Assembly: GCF_030867095.1 (NCBI RefSeq)
Contig: NC_081824.1
Location: forward strand, 357,387,829-357,451,828
Source of the DNA: Alligator mississippiensis
Taxonomy: Eukaryota; Chordata; Crocodylia; Alligatoridae
DNA length: 64,000 nt
Direction of reading: 5' to 3'
The notes under the pieces were generated by a model. The model was not told where the DNA came from, searched no databases, and saw nothing but the letters and a program-made list of their open reading frames with translations. Position numbers and translations under genes: made by a program. Each line of letters opens with the position of its first letter. The first letter of the stretch is position 1. Positions 21,786 through 32,410 of the stretch are shown here, in pieces.

Positions 21786-23381
21786 TATTATAGTATCTTT
21801 TAATAGTTTTTCATCAAATACACATGTTCCCATTAAACATTTCAATTGAGGCAAAACTTTGTTTTCTGACAGAAACCTGCTTTCAACTAGTACTAATGGA
21901 AATTATTTAATCCACTCAGTCCAAATTACTGACTTTTATAGGCAACACTCTCCTATGGAGGCCTGGTTCTACCATATTCCCTCGTACATAAGATTGCTTG
22001 TGTGTGTGGGTACAGTCTCAAAATCAAGTTGCAATAAAAGGGCCCTGGGAACAGGAGTGCCTACAGAAGTGTAGAGAAATAGAAGTGGAAAGGCAGTCCA
22101 TAGCAGCCTTTTTTCATTCTATAGTATGTACACAAAATACAGTTTTCCTAAAGTCAAGAAGCCCTTAGTGCTCAAAACTGACAAAGTTCCTGTGGGAGTT
22201 CATATTTGTAACAGTACCCTTGTCAGATTTAATCAGATCTTGTACCAGTTAGCCATCTATATTTTGGTCATGTAGTCTATATAAAGTACATGTGTAAGCT
22301 ATCTACAAGACATCTCTGCTGCACAATGTTATATCTCAGGTTTTGATGCACAAAGCAGTCACTGTGGTTGACCCTTGTATTTCTTAAGAAAGAACCACTG
22401 TCACTCAAGACAACACATAATACCCTAGTGATTATAATGTAAAAATCCTTCCAAAAACTATATAGCACAGACGTTGGGTTGGACAGTAGGTGACAAGAAC
22501 TATTGCATTTACTGTTGTGCAGCATCCATAATCACTAACAGTGATTTTTACAGCAAAAGATGGTATCTGAACAGAGTAGACACATTCTTTTTGGGTTCTT
22601 GCACTTCACCTTGAAATCCATAATTACGTGAAAATCCATAGATCTGATTTCCTTTCAACTATCAATCCTCCGACTCTTAATATTGGAGCCCATCCTGAAA
22701 TCAGTGCATGTTTTTATGACTTTATCTAGCAAAACATGTATTTAAAGTGTTGTTTTGTAAAGTTATTAGCTGGGTTTCACTTGTTCAGTTACTAGTATAA
22801 TCGGATTGTCTAATGATGTTAGACTTAAACTCTACTTCGGTGAAAGGTAACTTTCTCCACAAAAGATTTGGAATGTTTTTGGCTAAAATGAGTATATGGT
22901 GAAAAATGAGGAAAAAGTAAATAAGATGAAATAGGCATTTAAGAGACAGTTTAAATTAAGTTTTAGATGGAAATTCTAGGAGGAAAAACACTAGTAATTG
23001 AGCAAGATAACAAAATAATATATATACAACAGTTCAACAAGCCAGAATCTTAAGCCAAGGTACTTAAGCAAGTGTCTAATTTAACTCAATGGATGGTGCT
23101 GAAGTCACTCCCTGAAATGGGACCATAATAAACATGAAGAGCAATGAATGCAGTTACACTATGTTGCAATAACAAAGGATTTTTAAAAATACACTTCCTG
23201 TTTCCAGTGTTCTCTGCTTACTTGTTCCACAAGGAATCTCAGTGAACTGATTGGACTAGTCACAAATTCAGGTGCTGCTCAGTTTCAAAAATCGTTGCTG
23301 AATCAAACCCTAAATACTATATTTACTCAATTAGATGAGATTTTCCCCCCATTTAAAATGTGGGAAATTACAATTGAACGC
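21786..23381. other. Intronic sequence, no gene seen
   Basis: About 1.6 kb without recognised exon, RNA gene or mobile element boundary. Confidence 0.45.
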
Positions 23382-24815
23382 AGATTCACAGAAGTTTAGG
23401 GCTGGAAGGGACCTCATGAGCACATTGGGTTCAGCCCCTCTTGCTCTGGGCAGGAAAGATTGCTAGGGTCAAATAACCCCAGCAAGGTGTGCGTCCAGTC
23501 TTCTTCTGAAGATCTCCAGAGCAGGTGCCTGCACCACTTCCACAGGGAGTCTATTCCAGGGCCTGGTCACACGAACTGTGAAGAATTTTTTCCTTATATC
23601 CAGACTAAAACCTTCTTTTAGGAGTTTATGACCATTGCTCCTGGGTTTTCCCTAGGGTGCTTTGGTGAATAACCCCGATGCTCACCCCTGATCATGGGCG
23701 GCTGGTGCCTTCTGAGTCGGGGGACACATAGCCTACAGCAGCCAATCAGTGACCGGGGAGTGGGGGGTGGTTCCTGACCAGGAAGCATGAGCGGTGCTCC
23801 CAGAAGTTCCAGCGGCACTTCTCTTGGTGCTCCCATTCCCTGGCCAATGCTCGCAGGGGGGGCACTGGTGCTCCCGCCTGCCGCCCCCATCACCTAAGTG
23901 GGGAGCGCTGGCTGTCAGGGGGTACATCAGCTCTCTCAGGGGGTGCACATACACCCCTGTGAACACCCTATGTGTCGCCACTGCCCCTGATATATTTGTA
24001 AGCTGCCACCAAATCTCCCCAAAGTCTTCTCTTTTCTAGGCTGAACAGTCCCATATCTGTCAGCCTTTCCTCGTATGGCTTGCTCTTCAGGCTTCTAATC
24101 ATATGAGTGGCTCTTCTCCAGACTCTCTCAAGCCTTTTCACATCCTTCTTGAAGTGTGGCACTGAATGCAGTACTCCAGCTGCGGCCTCACCAATCCTGA
24201 GTAGAGTGGGAGAATACCTTCCTTAGTTTTGCCCGAGATGCATCAGTTGATGCATGCCAGCATATTGTTTGCTCTGCTAACTGTAATATCACACTGATGG
24301 ATCATATTTATTTTATGGTTAATTATGACCCCCAGTTCCCTTTTGGACATGGTGCTAGCTAATGTAGCACCACTGAGCCTGTAAATCTGTTATGGATTTT
24401 TCCTCCCCAGATGAAGCACTTTACATTTCTCAGTGTTCACGGCATCTGGTTCTGGTCTTCCCATCTAACTAATTTGTCTAGGTCCACCTGGATCATCAGC
24501 CTACCGTGATGCATGGCCTCACTTCCCCAGAGCTTATTGTCATCAGCAAACTTTGCCAGTACGCTTTTCACACGCCAACATCCAGATCATTGATGAGGAT
24601 TTTGAAAAGCATCGGTCCAAGTACCGAACCCTGGGGGACCTCACTTGCTACCTTGCACCAGGTCAACACAGCTCCCTCTATTAATACTCTCTGAATCTGA
24701 CCCTACAACCAGTTTCCCACCCATTTGAATGTTGAATTGTTGAGCCCATAGTCCCCTAGTTTTACCTTGTGAGCCTCCTGTGACACCAAGTCAAAGGCCT
24801 TCCTAAAGCCAATAT
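23382..24815 (-). mobile_element. CR1 LINE, interrupted by a hAT MITE
   Basis: The 3' end is near 23382, with TTTAGGGCTGGAAGGGACCT. The minus strand encodes, from C-terminus inward, DIRKNFF-like, [35 protein letters not shown] and, beyond, decayed RT palm and ECFLDLV-type regions to about 24815. Several stops and indels are present. At 23693-23983 a hAT MITE with its own TSD splits the C-terminal coding region, so this CR1 is older than that MITE. Confidence 0.9.
23693..23983. mobile_element. hAT MITE with perfect TSD inside a CR1
   Basis: The ends CATGGGCGGCTGGTG and TATGTGTCGCCACTG form a short imperfect inverted repeat of the CAGTGGCG hAT type. CCCCTGAT flanks both sides (23685-23692 and 23984-23991), and removing the insert with one copy restores the usual CR1 sequence GATGCTCACCCCTGATATAT. 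It is GC-rich and non-coding, 291 bp. Confidence 0.88.
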
Positions 24816-25500
24816 TTTCAGAACTTTATCTCAGCAATTATCTCATCATACTTTTCCCAAATGTTAAATAATAGCAACGGAAAATGCATCTCTAAAACTA
24901 ACACTGCTCAATCAGTATTTGATATTATACAACAGTATGCATTATATAAGATTCAGATTCCATTTGAATCAGTATGCATTACATTGTTTCCAGCAATTAA
25001 CCAGTGTGTTGGTTCAGAAAATCTGCTCTTTCGGGAACGCATTTTCAATTACTTTTCCCCCCTAACCACTCCACAGCTACACAATAATTCCAACTAAAAA
25101 TCTATATGAATCCAGTTCTGATGGTAAATTGATAACACAGCCAGTAAAGCCCAGTATTGGTCAATAATGGAGGGAAAAAACAGGTATTTCTCTGGAAAAC
25201 ACCTTGGCATTTATTCACAAACTTTGGATATACAGTTAATATGTAGTGCTGTAACATGAACAGTGTGGAAGAACAGGTAGGAAGGAGGGAAAAAAGCAAG
25301 CACCACATTCATATCTAAAAAATAATAAAGAATGATGCAGCAGAGAATGAAACTGATTGTACACACTAGGGCTTTTCAATTCTGCTCTGCTGATACATCT
25401 CATGCAATGTGACTCAAATGATTCAGTCTACATCCAGAATGTGTTTTGACAGTAGGCAGGTTATATCAGCCATTTGGTATAGTTTTTTTGTGTGTGAGAA
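24816..25500. other. Intronic sequence, no gene seen
   Basis: About 700 bp of AT-rich sequence with no recognised feature. Confidence 0.45.
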
Positions 25501-25528
25501 GGACAGACAGACAGACAGACAGACAGGA
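25501..25528. repeat. (CAGA)n microsatellite
   Basis: Six or so tandem ACAG tetranucleotides. Confidence 0.9.
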
Positions 25529-26516
25529 AGGCTGTTTCTATATATACTATAGTCTTTGCCTCTGCAATCTGATTGAGTAAATGCTAGTTATATGACTAAA
25601 ATCACTTCTACTGAGTCACCGCTCTTTTGGTGTTATATGAGCCAACAGACAGACGAGTTCTATGATTAGCCAAGATGATGTCCCACATTTATGAAGACTT
25701 GCAAAGTCACCTTGCTCCCTTGCACTCACTGTGGAGAAGAGCTACTCACTTTCCAGCTGTTTCTTTTCATAGATAAACCAGCCAATGTGACTGATATCTC
25801 TTGATAGATATTTAAGAGCAGAAGCAACGCTAATGAACATTATGGGGAGGATCCTATATCATTTTATGCACCCAAATGACAATTTTCCAGCTGTTCAACT
25901 GCTATTTTGGGCACTTATACCGAGTTTGCCACCCTGTTCCCCATACAGTGCGGACGTGGAAGTGTCTATGTGGCTACTGAACATATACAATAGTCTGCCC
26001 TCTGGCTGAGAATATATGCATCTCCTTGCTTGTGAACTTGAACTTAAGTCCCCAGATTCTGGCCTAGCAGAAATGAGACAGAGGAACTTTCCATATTTTG
26101 CCTCAAAAATCTGAGTTGTTAAAGCACTTTCTGAGGCCACATGAGACCCAGGTTTCCATGCCCCACACACATAAAGGGAGTTTGAATCCACATCTAAGTG
26201 GCTTCCTAACATAGTGCTGTAACTACCAGAGCATACATTAAATATTTCCTTGGGCCTACCCCAGTCATCCTTTGGAAGCTGAGCCACTGCATCTCATATT
26301 TACTATTCAGTGGGTAGAGAGCAGTGGGGACATTCCATACCTCACTGGAATATGGGTCTAGGCAAGAAACAGTTCCTTTATAGAGGTGTAGTTATCTCAT
26401 TCAGCCACAAACACTCTATCTCCCTCTTTCCTGTATAGGAAATGTATCTAAACCATCAGTAAAAACTGTCATGCCATTAAAGAAGAATTTTTGTGGGCTC
26501 CAAAAACTTACACATT
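25529..26516. other. No gene; SINE-like traces
   Basis: No exon or RNA gene recognised. 26030-26240 carries GAGACCCAGGTTTCCATGCC and TTTGAATCCACATCTAAGTG, which recall B-box-like segments of tRNA-derived SINEs also seen near 32240. The 130-codon minus-strand frame at 25895-26287 crosses these traces and has no domain I recognise. Confidence 0.35.
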
Positions 26517-26633
26517 AGGCACATCTACATGAGATGCTGACTGCACAGTAGCCTAATACTACTGCAGAGTAGTGTCATGTGGCAAAAACTGAGCCAAGAC
26601 ACTACTGCACAGTAGTATTAGGCTACTGCACGA

Positions 26634-27400
26634 TAGGGCTGTGAAGCTTCAGTCACTGATTCAATTTGGTGGAGATTCGGCCTGATTCAGCAGCCAAATC
26701 TCCAAATCGAAATTGAATTAGGAGATCCTTTAATCTCTCCAAATCCAATCGGAACCGTCCAAATCGATTGGGAGAGATTTGATGATTTGGCCATAGACAC
26801 AGCTTTAAATGTTTTTTTCTACATACATCAAGGTACCAGGTGGTTCTTGAATGCTGAGATGGTGGGGCAGATGGAGCGTTCCAGAGGAACGCAGGGGGAT
26901 CCCCAGGTCACTCAGTGGCAGATCCAGAAGTGGACCAGGAGCACTTTTGGTCTACTTCCAGGTCTACCCCCAGCTCAGCAACTGATGCCTCCTGGGTCTG
27001 GGGATGGGGGACACCTGGGGTCCCCCTGCGGCCGATTGCTGATCTGGGTGGGGGCAGGCGGGCCCCTATGTGCTTGGTGGCAGCCCCAGAAGTGTACTGG
27101 AAGTACTTCCAGTCCACTTCCAGGTCCACCGCCAAGCGCCCTAAGGACCCCCCCACGCTCCCATGGGATACTCCATCTGCCCCACCATCTCAGCATTCAT
27201 GAGCCATGCCTGGTACCTCGAGGTATGTAGAAAAAACAGTTAAAGTTGTGTCTATGTCAAAGTGCTGATTCTCCAAATCAGCATTGAATATTCAGATTTG
27301 GATTCAGCTGGATCAAATCAGGACAGTGATCTGAATCAACAAATCGAATCACTGTTCCCCATTTTGGGCTGAATCCAAGTCTGAATTGAATACAGCCTGC
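26634..27400. mobile_element. Non-autonomous foldback hAT related to the 58-kb element
   Basis: The left end TAGGGCTGTGAAGCTTCAGT and right subterminal blocks (ACAGTGATCTGAATCAACAA, CTGAATTGAATACAGCC) match both ends of the hAT at 58055-63459. The element folds back: TTGAATGCTGAGATGGTGGG (near 26848) has its inverse near 27181-27200, and TTCTACATACATCAAGGTAC has its inverse near 27218. It encodes no transposase. The CR-rich centre has direct repeats of CCACTTCCAGGTC. The target duplication is not clear; the right boundary may be a few bases off. Confidence 0.75.
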
Positions 27401-27481
27401 TTTGTGCACACACAGTAGCATCACTTTAAAGGTGTTCACTGGCACTACTGTGCAGTAGCTTAATAAATTTACATTATTAAA

Positions 27482-28887
27482 TAGATTCATAGATTCATAG
27501 ATATTAGGGTCGGAAGGGACCTCAATAGATCATCGAGTCCGACCCCCTGCATAGGCAGGAAAGAGTGCTGGGTCTAGATGACCCCAGCTAGATACTCATC
27601 TAACCTCCTCTTGAAGACCCCCAGGGTAGGGGAGAGCACCACCTCCCTTGGGAGCCCGTTCCAGACCTTGGCCACTCGAACTGTGAAGAAGTTCTTCCTA
27701 ATGTCCAATCTAAATCTGCTCTCTGCTACCTTGTGGCCATTGTTTCTTGTAAACCCCAGGGGCGCCTTGGTGAATAAATACTCACCAATTCCCTTCTGTG
27801 CCCCCGTGATGAACTTATAGGCAGCCACAAGGTCGCCTCTCAACCTTCTCTTGCGGAGGCTGAAAAGGTCCAGTTTCTCTAGTCTCTCCTCGTAGGGCTT
27901 GGTCTGCAGGCCCTTAACCATACAAGTGGCCCTTCTCTGGACCCTCTCCAGGTTATCCGCATCCCTCTTGAAGTGCGGCGCCCAGAATTGCACGCAGTAC
28001 TCCAACTGCAGTCTGACCACCGCCCGATAGAGGGGAAGTATCACCTTCTTGGACCTATTCGTCATGCATCTGCTGATGCACAATAAAGTGCCATTGGCTT
28101 TTCTGATGGCTTCGTCACACTGCCGACTCATGTTCATCTTGGAGTCCGCTAGGACTCCAAGATCCCTTTCCACTTCCGTGCCACCCAGCAGGTCATTCCC
28201 TAGGCTGTAGGTGTGCTGGACATTTTTCCTCCCTAGGTGCAGCTCTTTGCATTTCTCCTTGTTGAACTGCAGTCTGTTGTTTTCTGCCCACTTGTCTAAA
28301 CTGTCCAGGTCTGCTTGCAGCTGTTCCCTGCCCTCCGGTGTGTCCACTTCTCCCCATAGCTTTGTGTCATCTGCAAACTTGGACAGAGTGCACTTCACTC
28401 CCTCGTCCAAGTCGCTGATGAAGACATTAAAGAGTATCAGTCCAAGGACCGAGCCCTGCGGGACCCCACTGCCCACACCCTTGCAGGTCGAAGCCAACCC
28501 ATCCACCACGACTCTCTGGGTGTGACCCTCCAGCCAATTCGCCACCCACCGGACTGTGTAGTCATCCAAGTCACAGCCTCTTAACTTGTTCACCAGTATG
28601 GGGTGGGATACCGTATTGAAGGCCTTCCTGAAGTCTAAGTATACAACATCCACCCCTCCTCCTGTGTCCAGGCGTTTCGTAACCTGGTCATAAAAAGAGA
28701 CTAGATTGGTCAGGCACGAGCTGCCTGCCATGAACCCGTGCTGGTTTCCCCTCAGCATAATTTGTCCTGCCGGGCTCTCGCATATGTGAGCCTTGATAAT
28801 TTTTTCAAAGACTTTGCCAAGGATGAAGGTGAGACTGACTGGCCTATAGTTGCCTGGGTCCTCTTTCCTTCCCTTCTTGAAAATGGG
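27482..28887 (-). mobile_element. Young CR1 LINE, 5'-truncated
   Basis: The 3' end begins with tandem TCATAGAT repeats at 27482, then ATTAGGGTCGGAAGGGACCT. The whole coding part that remains is one open frame. The 5' truncation is within the block that encodes PIFKKGRKEDPGNYRPVSLT, near 28887. TAAATA occurs at both junctions and may be a short target duplication. It is inserted in a Chompy-like element. The copy is much better preserved than other CR1s here. Confidence 0.95.
27574..28887 (-). CDS. CR1 ORF2 reverse transcriptase, partial but open
   Basis: This is the reverse transcriptase of a CR1 non-LTR retrotransposon, which copies element RNA at a nicked target. Motifs in order are FKKGRKEDPGNYRPVSLT, GNQHGFMAGSSCLTNLVSFY, VYLDFRKAFNTVSH (motif A aspartate), SGVPQGSVLGLILFNVFISD (motif B), KFADDTKLW (motif C, both aspartates present), and the C-terminal [30 protein letters not shown] and KRRLDEYLAGVI. 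About 437 codons are open to the stop near 27574. The N-terminal endonuclease and start are missing, so it cannot retrotranspose by itself. The upstream extension of the frame runs into MITE sequence and is not CR1. Confidence 0.93.
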   Translation of the reverse strand, partial: PIFKKGRKEDPGNYRPVSLTFILGKVFEKIIKAHICESPAGQIMLRGNQHGFMAGSSCLTNLVSFYDQVTKRLDTGGGVDVVYLDFRKAFNTVSHPILVNKLRGCDLDDYTVRWVANWLEGHTQRVVVDGLASTCKGVGSGVPQGSVLGLILFNVFISDLDEGVKCTLSKFADDTKLWGEVDTPEGREQLQADLDSLDKWAENNRLQFNKEKCKELHLGRKNVQHTYSLGNDLLGGTEVERDLGVLADSKMNMSRQCDEAIRKANGTLLCISRCMTNRSKKVILPLYRAVVRLQLEYCVQFWAPHFKRDADNLERVQRRATCMVKGLQTKPYEERLEKLDLFSLRKRRLRGDLVAAYKFITGAQKGIGEYLFTKAPLGFTRNNGHKVAESRFRLDIRKNFFTVRVAKVWNGLPREVVLSPTLGVFKRRLDEYLAGVI

Positions 28888-28943
28888 TCTACTAAATAAA
28901 TGTGCAGTAATCGCTGTGCAATAGCATCTCGTGTAAATGCGCC

Positions 28944-30588
28944 CATTGAATAGGGAACAGCCTAAAGATAACACCTAAAGTTAAATGGGGAGCTGCCTAG
29001 AGCTAGCCAAGAGAAAATATTGAGAGAAGGAATGTGTCTTAAACCTCACACTTCATTGGAACTTGGGCACATTATACAGCCAGGCACATCCCTCCTGTTT
29101 TGGATCCACTCCAAGATCTGTAGCTAGGAACCGTCTGCTGAAGGTTGATGCCTATGCTCTTTCCTTCAAAAATGGAAGAGACATCTCCACTGTAATTGAA
29201 AAGACAGATGAATGTAGAAATAGTGTTGTTTCTACCACTTTTTTGTAATAGCATCATGTATCTTAAATATGGGAGAAACATACCAAATTTCCTTCTCCAC
29301 CTGGCTGGTTTCAGACTCCCATCTTCTGCCACTTAGGGCCCTGCCCTAACAGCAAAACTATTGGCAGTTTTGCTCTGGGGAAAAAAATAAGAACTAAACA
29401 AAAAAACTCTTTCTTCACATTGAAGCCAGCCAGTGTACAAACATAAATAAATAAATACATTCAGAAACACTGGTCAAATGGAGGGGAAAAACAGACTAAA
29501 ACAAGAGTAAGCATGAGTGAGAACTGTAGAGTGACACTCATTCAGTTTTACAGACTGCCTATAAATGGCCTGGGATAAATGACTGGACATCAGATATTGC
29601 CTGTCTCAGGTTAGTGTCGTAGCCACTAAGGGTTACATTTCATGTCCTAGCCACACAGGCATTAGATTTAGATAGACCTAATTCAGGTTAGACCGGTCTA
29701 AATTCCTAGATGGCATTCACAGGGATTAAATTGCCCCAAAAGGGGCTTTCCCAAGCTAAGTAAGTTCACCTGAAGAGGTAAATTTACTTTAGACTGCCCT
29801 GGGTTAACCTGATTTAAAAAGTGTCAACCCAGTTTCATGAATGCCTGCACCATGTTCACAGCATAGCCCCATGGCACAAACCCCAGTTCCATGGTGGTGC
29901 TATTCCTACCACTCCCAACCAAGTCTGGGGGTATTTTTAGCCCCCTGACTACCCCCACTCCCTGCCACCCCAGACTTTTTCCCTGCAGACCTGCCAGGGG
30001 CACTGCCCCATGGACTCATCAGCCCCCCGCTACCACCCCACTTGGCACTAGATGACATTTACAATAAACGTAGCCCCATCTGGTAAGAACTTTCACATTC
30101 AAGGCTGTTATTTTATCGTTTAGGGTTTAGGGCTTTGCAAGCTATAGCCTCTGACCAGTACAGGATCCTACTGACTTCAGTAAAACTCTGTGAAGGTAAA
30201 TAACTTTGCAAGTTTATGGATACCGAGTTTTGAGATTTCAGATCAAGAATACTATGTAAATGTCATTTTTGATTAATCATGAAAATGTCACCATAATAAC
30301 AATTTTTCTTTAACTTTACTGAGTGAAGAGATTTTTCAGTGTACTAATATCGATGGTATACAAAATGATACAAATACAAAATGATATGCAAGTATATGTT
30401 ATCTGCTTTTATGAACAGGTGCATCAGTGCTATTACAGGAACTAAATTTAAATTAAACTTTTGGTATGGTTAATTTTTTCATTGGCTTTTCACCTACAGA
30501 TGAATTGCTTTTAATTTTGTCTTTTTATTCAATGAGCAATGTATAACATTTAATAGTTTAGATTTTAAAGTGACAGCATGAATATTCA

Positions 30589-30590
<2 letters not shown>
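28944..30590. other. No gene; possible old palindromic repeat
   Basis: No exon or RNA gene recognised. About 29640-29860 contains CAGGCATTAGAT at the left and CATGAATGCCTG at the right, with TTAGACCGGTCTAA inside, suggesting a decayed palindromic element. The rest is plain AT-rich sequence. Confidence 0.35.
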
Positions 30591-30627
<37 letters not shown>

Positions 30628-30640
30628 GCACACACACACC
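30591..30640. repeat. (TA)n and (CA)n microsatellite
   Basis: A TA run of about 34 bp is followed by a short CACACACAC run. Confidence 0.9.
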
Positions 30641-30932
30641 AGTGATTCTCAACTAAAATGCCATGAGATTCTTTTTAAGTGTGCCACAGAATGCATCTCA
30701 ATATTAGTGTTATAAGGTATGCAAAAAGCTACTCATGATTTACAAGATAAACCCAAATATTTCAAATAGGAACCCAGAGCATCAAAAGCATTCTAACCTG
30801 TTGTGATCATTCTGAGTTCTTTGCAACAGAAGAATTGCTCTATTATTTTTCTGTAATCAAATAGTGTGTGAAAACTAAGAACTGGCATTTTACAAAGGGT
30901 GCCTTGACTCTAAAAAGGGTTGAAAACCACCG
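30640..30932. mobile_element. hAT MITE (GATTCTCAACT type), long form
   Basis: The left end CAGTGATTCTCAACTAAAAT and right end GGTTGAAAACCACCG are inverted complements. Flanks ACACACAC and ATACAGAC match at 6 of 8 positions; the low-complexity left flank weakens this. The interior shares TTCTGAGTTCTTTGCAACAG with the element at 15642 and, inverted, with 35300-35562. Confidence 0.82.
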
Positions 30933-32235
30933 ATACAGACCAATCCTGATTATCCAAGCCTTGATTACCTGAATTCTGGTACTGTCTATAACAACTGCAT
31001 AGTTGGATGCGTAAAAGATATCACCTTAAGAAAGTCTTGCCTCTCACCAAATTAAACCACAAGCACACACAAAAATGATGTGTTGATCAGGAACTATTTT
31101 TGTTCAAAGGTATTGATGTCTACCAGAACAGACAGAAATATGCAACGTATTTGTATCTTTACATGCTCTCTCATACATATATGTGTGTCTATATATAATA
31201 TTACAACTCATGGAAGCACATGCATCTGTAATAATGTAAGGAAAATCTCAACCAACAGAAAAAAGAAAAGCCATAATTCAAAACTAAAATGTCCCCCAAG
31301 CTGTATTTGATGTCTGAGTCATAAAATACACATAAAATAAATACTATATAAATGGTGGCTTTATTTCACAGTGTTTGGGTTTCATGTACAAATCACTAAA
31401 GTTTTGTTCTCCAGGTTACTCTAGGATCCCTAGATAGTTACATATCCTTACACCATTCAGGATAGTTTTTATATGCTTGCCTTGTTAAAGGCCAATTATT
31501 TGTAAAAAGTTGTCAGGCTTCTTGAGATGGAAACCATAAAAATGGATGTTCTATACCTTCCACAGCCTTACGTTAGTTTCCATGTAACACAAGTCAAGAC
31601 GCATGTTTTATTGAATTGAACTAGATGGTACATCATATTTTGGAGAGGCTACAATTTTGCACCTGAGACCTAGGTTCAATGTGAAATCTTTAGGATTCTC
31701 TCCCCCCTTTGATACATTTTGGGATTTTTTATTATCACATTGCCATTTTTGTGGCTAGCTGCAGAGGAGAAGAGATAAGGAAGCAGGGAATAGAAAGAAG
31801 AGAGGAAGATCCAGAGTGTGGTGCCATTTTTAGAATGTAAGTGAAAGTAAATCTGCCATTGTAGCAGTGGGCTATTGGACTGTTGAGTAAGAACAGGCCA
31901 CAAATAACCCAAAAGGATAGTGGGGGATGACAGAAGAAAAGAGGCAATTATTCAAAAAGAAGGGCCTTGTTCCTATGCCTTGCGATTTTATTTGGTAAGC
32001 TACTTACATGTATGAAGGAGCAGAAAACAGATTACAATCATTGCTGTATTTTGCAATGCCACCTTTATTTATGTGGACTGATTTTGGCTTCAGAAAAAGT
32101 GGGTGAGATTTAAGTGCCTAACTCCAGACTGGAGGGAACTACTGATCCCCACTTGGGATCCTGAGCTTAAGCCAGCTAGGGCACTTTTGTCCCCAAAACA
32201 AACAAACCAGAGAGCAAAAGGCATCACTTTCTATA
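30933..32235. other. Intronic sequence, no gene seen
   Basis: No exon, RNA gene or bounded repeat recognised. A TTAAGTGCCTAACTCC segment near 32110 recalls the same old repeat motif as 12196 and 45115. Confidence 0.45.
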
Positions 32236-32239
32236 CCTA

Positions 32240-32410
32240 TTTTACACAACAGCTCAGTGGTTAGGACATCCATCTGCCTGTAGCAGACTTGCTTTTGAAT
32301 CCCCAAATCTGAGTCGTAACAGTATCTTGAACCCGGTCTCCCACTTTCTATAGTGGTGCTGTAGTCATTAAGCTCTTAAACATTCTGATTGAGGACCTTA
32401 ATCCTTGTTC
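32240..32410 (+). repeat. tRNA-derived SINE-like fragment
   Basis: CAGCTCAGTGGTTAGGACAT resembles a pol III A box, and TGCTTTTGAATCCCC lies at a B-box-like distance. Similar blocks with GTGGTTAGG and ATTCGAAT- or ATTCAAAT-like motifs occur near 32560-32790, partly inverted. The fragment is degraded and is not a functional tRNA because no cloverleaf can be drawn. Confidence 0.45.

Larger units (their letters stand above)
26517..28943. mobile_element. Chompy-like MITE split by a hAT and a CR1
   Basis: The left end GGCACATCTACATGAGATGC (26517) is matched by the inverse of ATCTCGTGTAAATGCGCCC at about 28940. Internal pieces are 26517-26633, 27401-27481 and 28888-28943, all with the GTGCAGTAG/CTACTGCAC motif. 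The left piece holds a near-perfect 33-bp hairpin (26542-26576 with 26598-26630). The intervening DNA is a non-autonomous hAT and a 5'-truncated CR1. Confidence 0.75.

Noticed and set aside
25895..26287. 130-codon minus-strand frame
   Set aside because: Crosses SINE-like repeat traces; no domain and no splice signals.
26634..27400. 8-bp target duplication for this hAT
   Set aside because: Candidate octamers at the two ends do not match well enough, partly because the host DNA is itself repetitive.
32240..32410. Functional tRNA gene
   Set aside because: Only A- and B-box-like motifs are present; no cloverleaf or anticodon arm can be formed.
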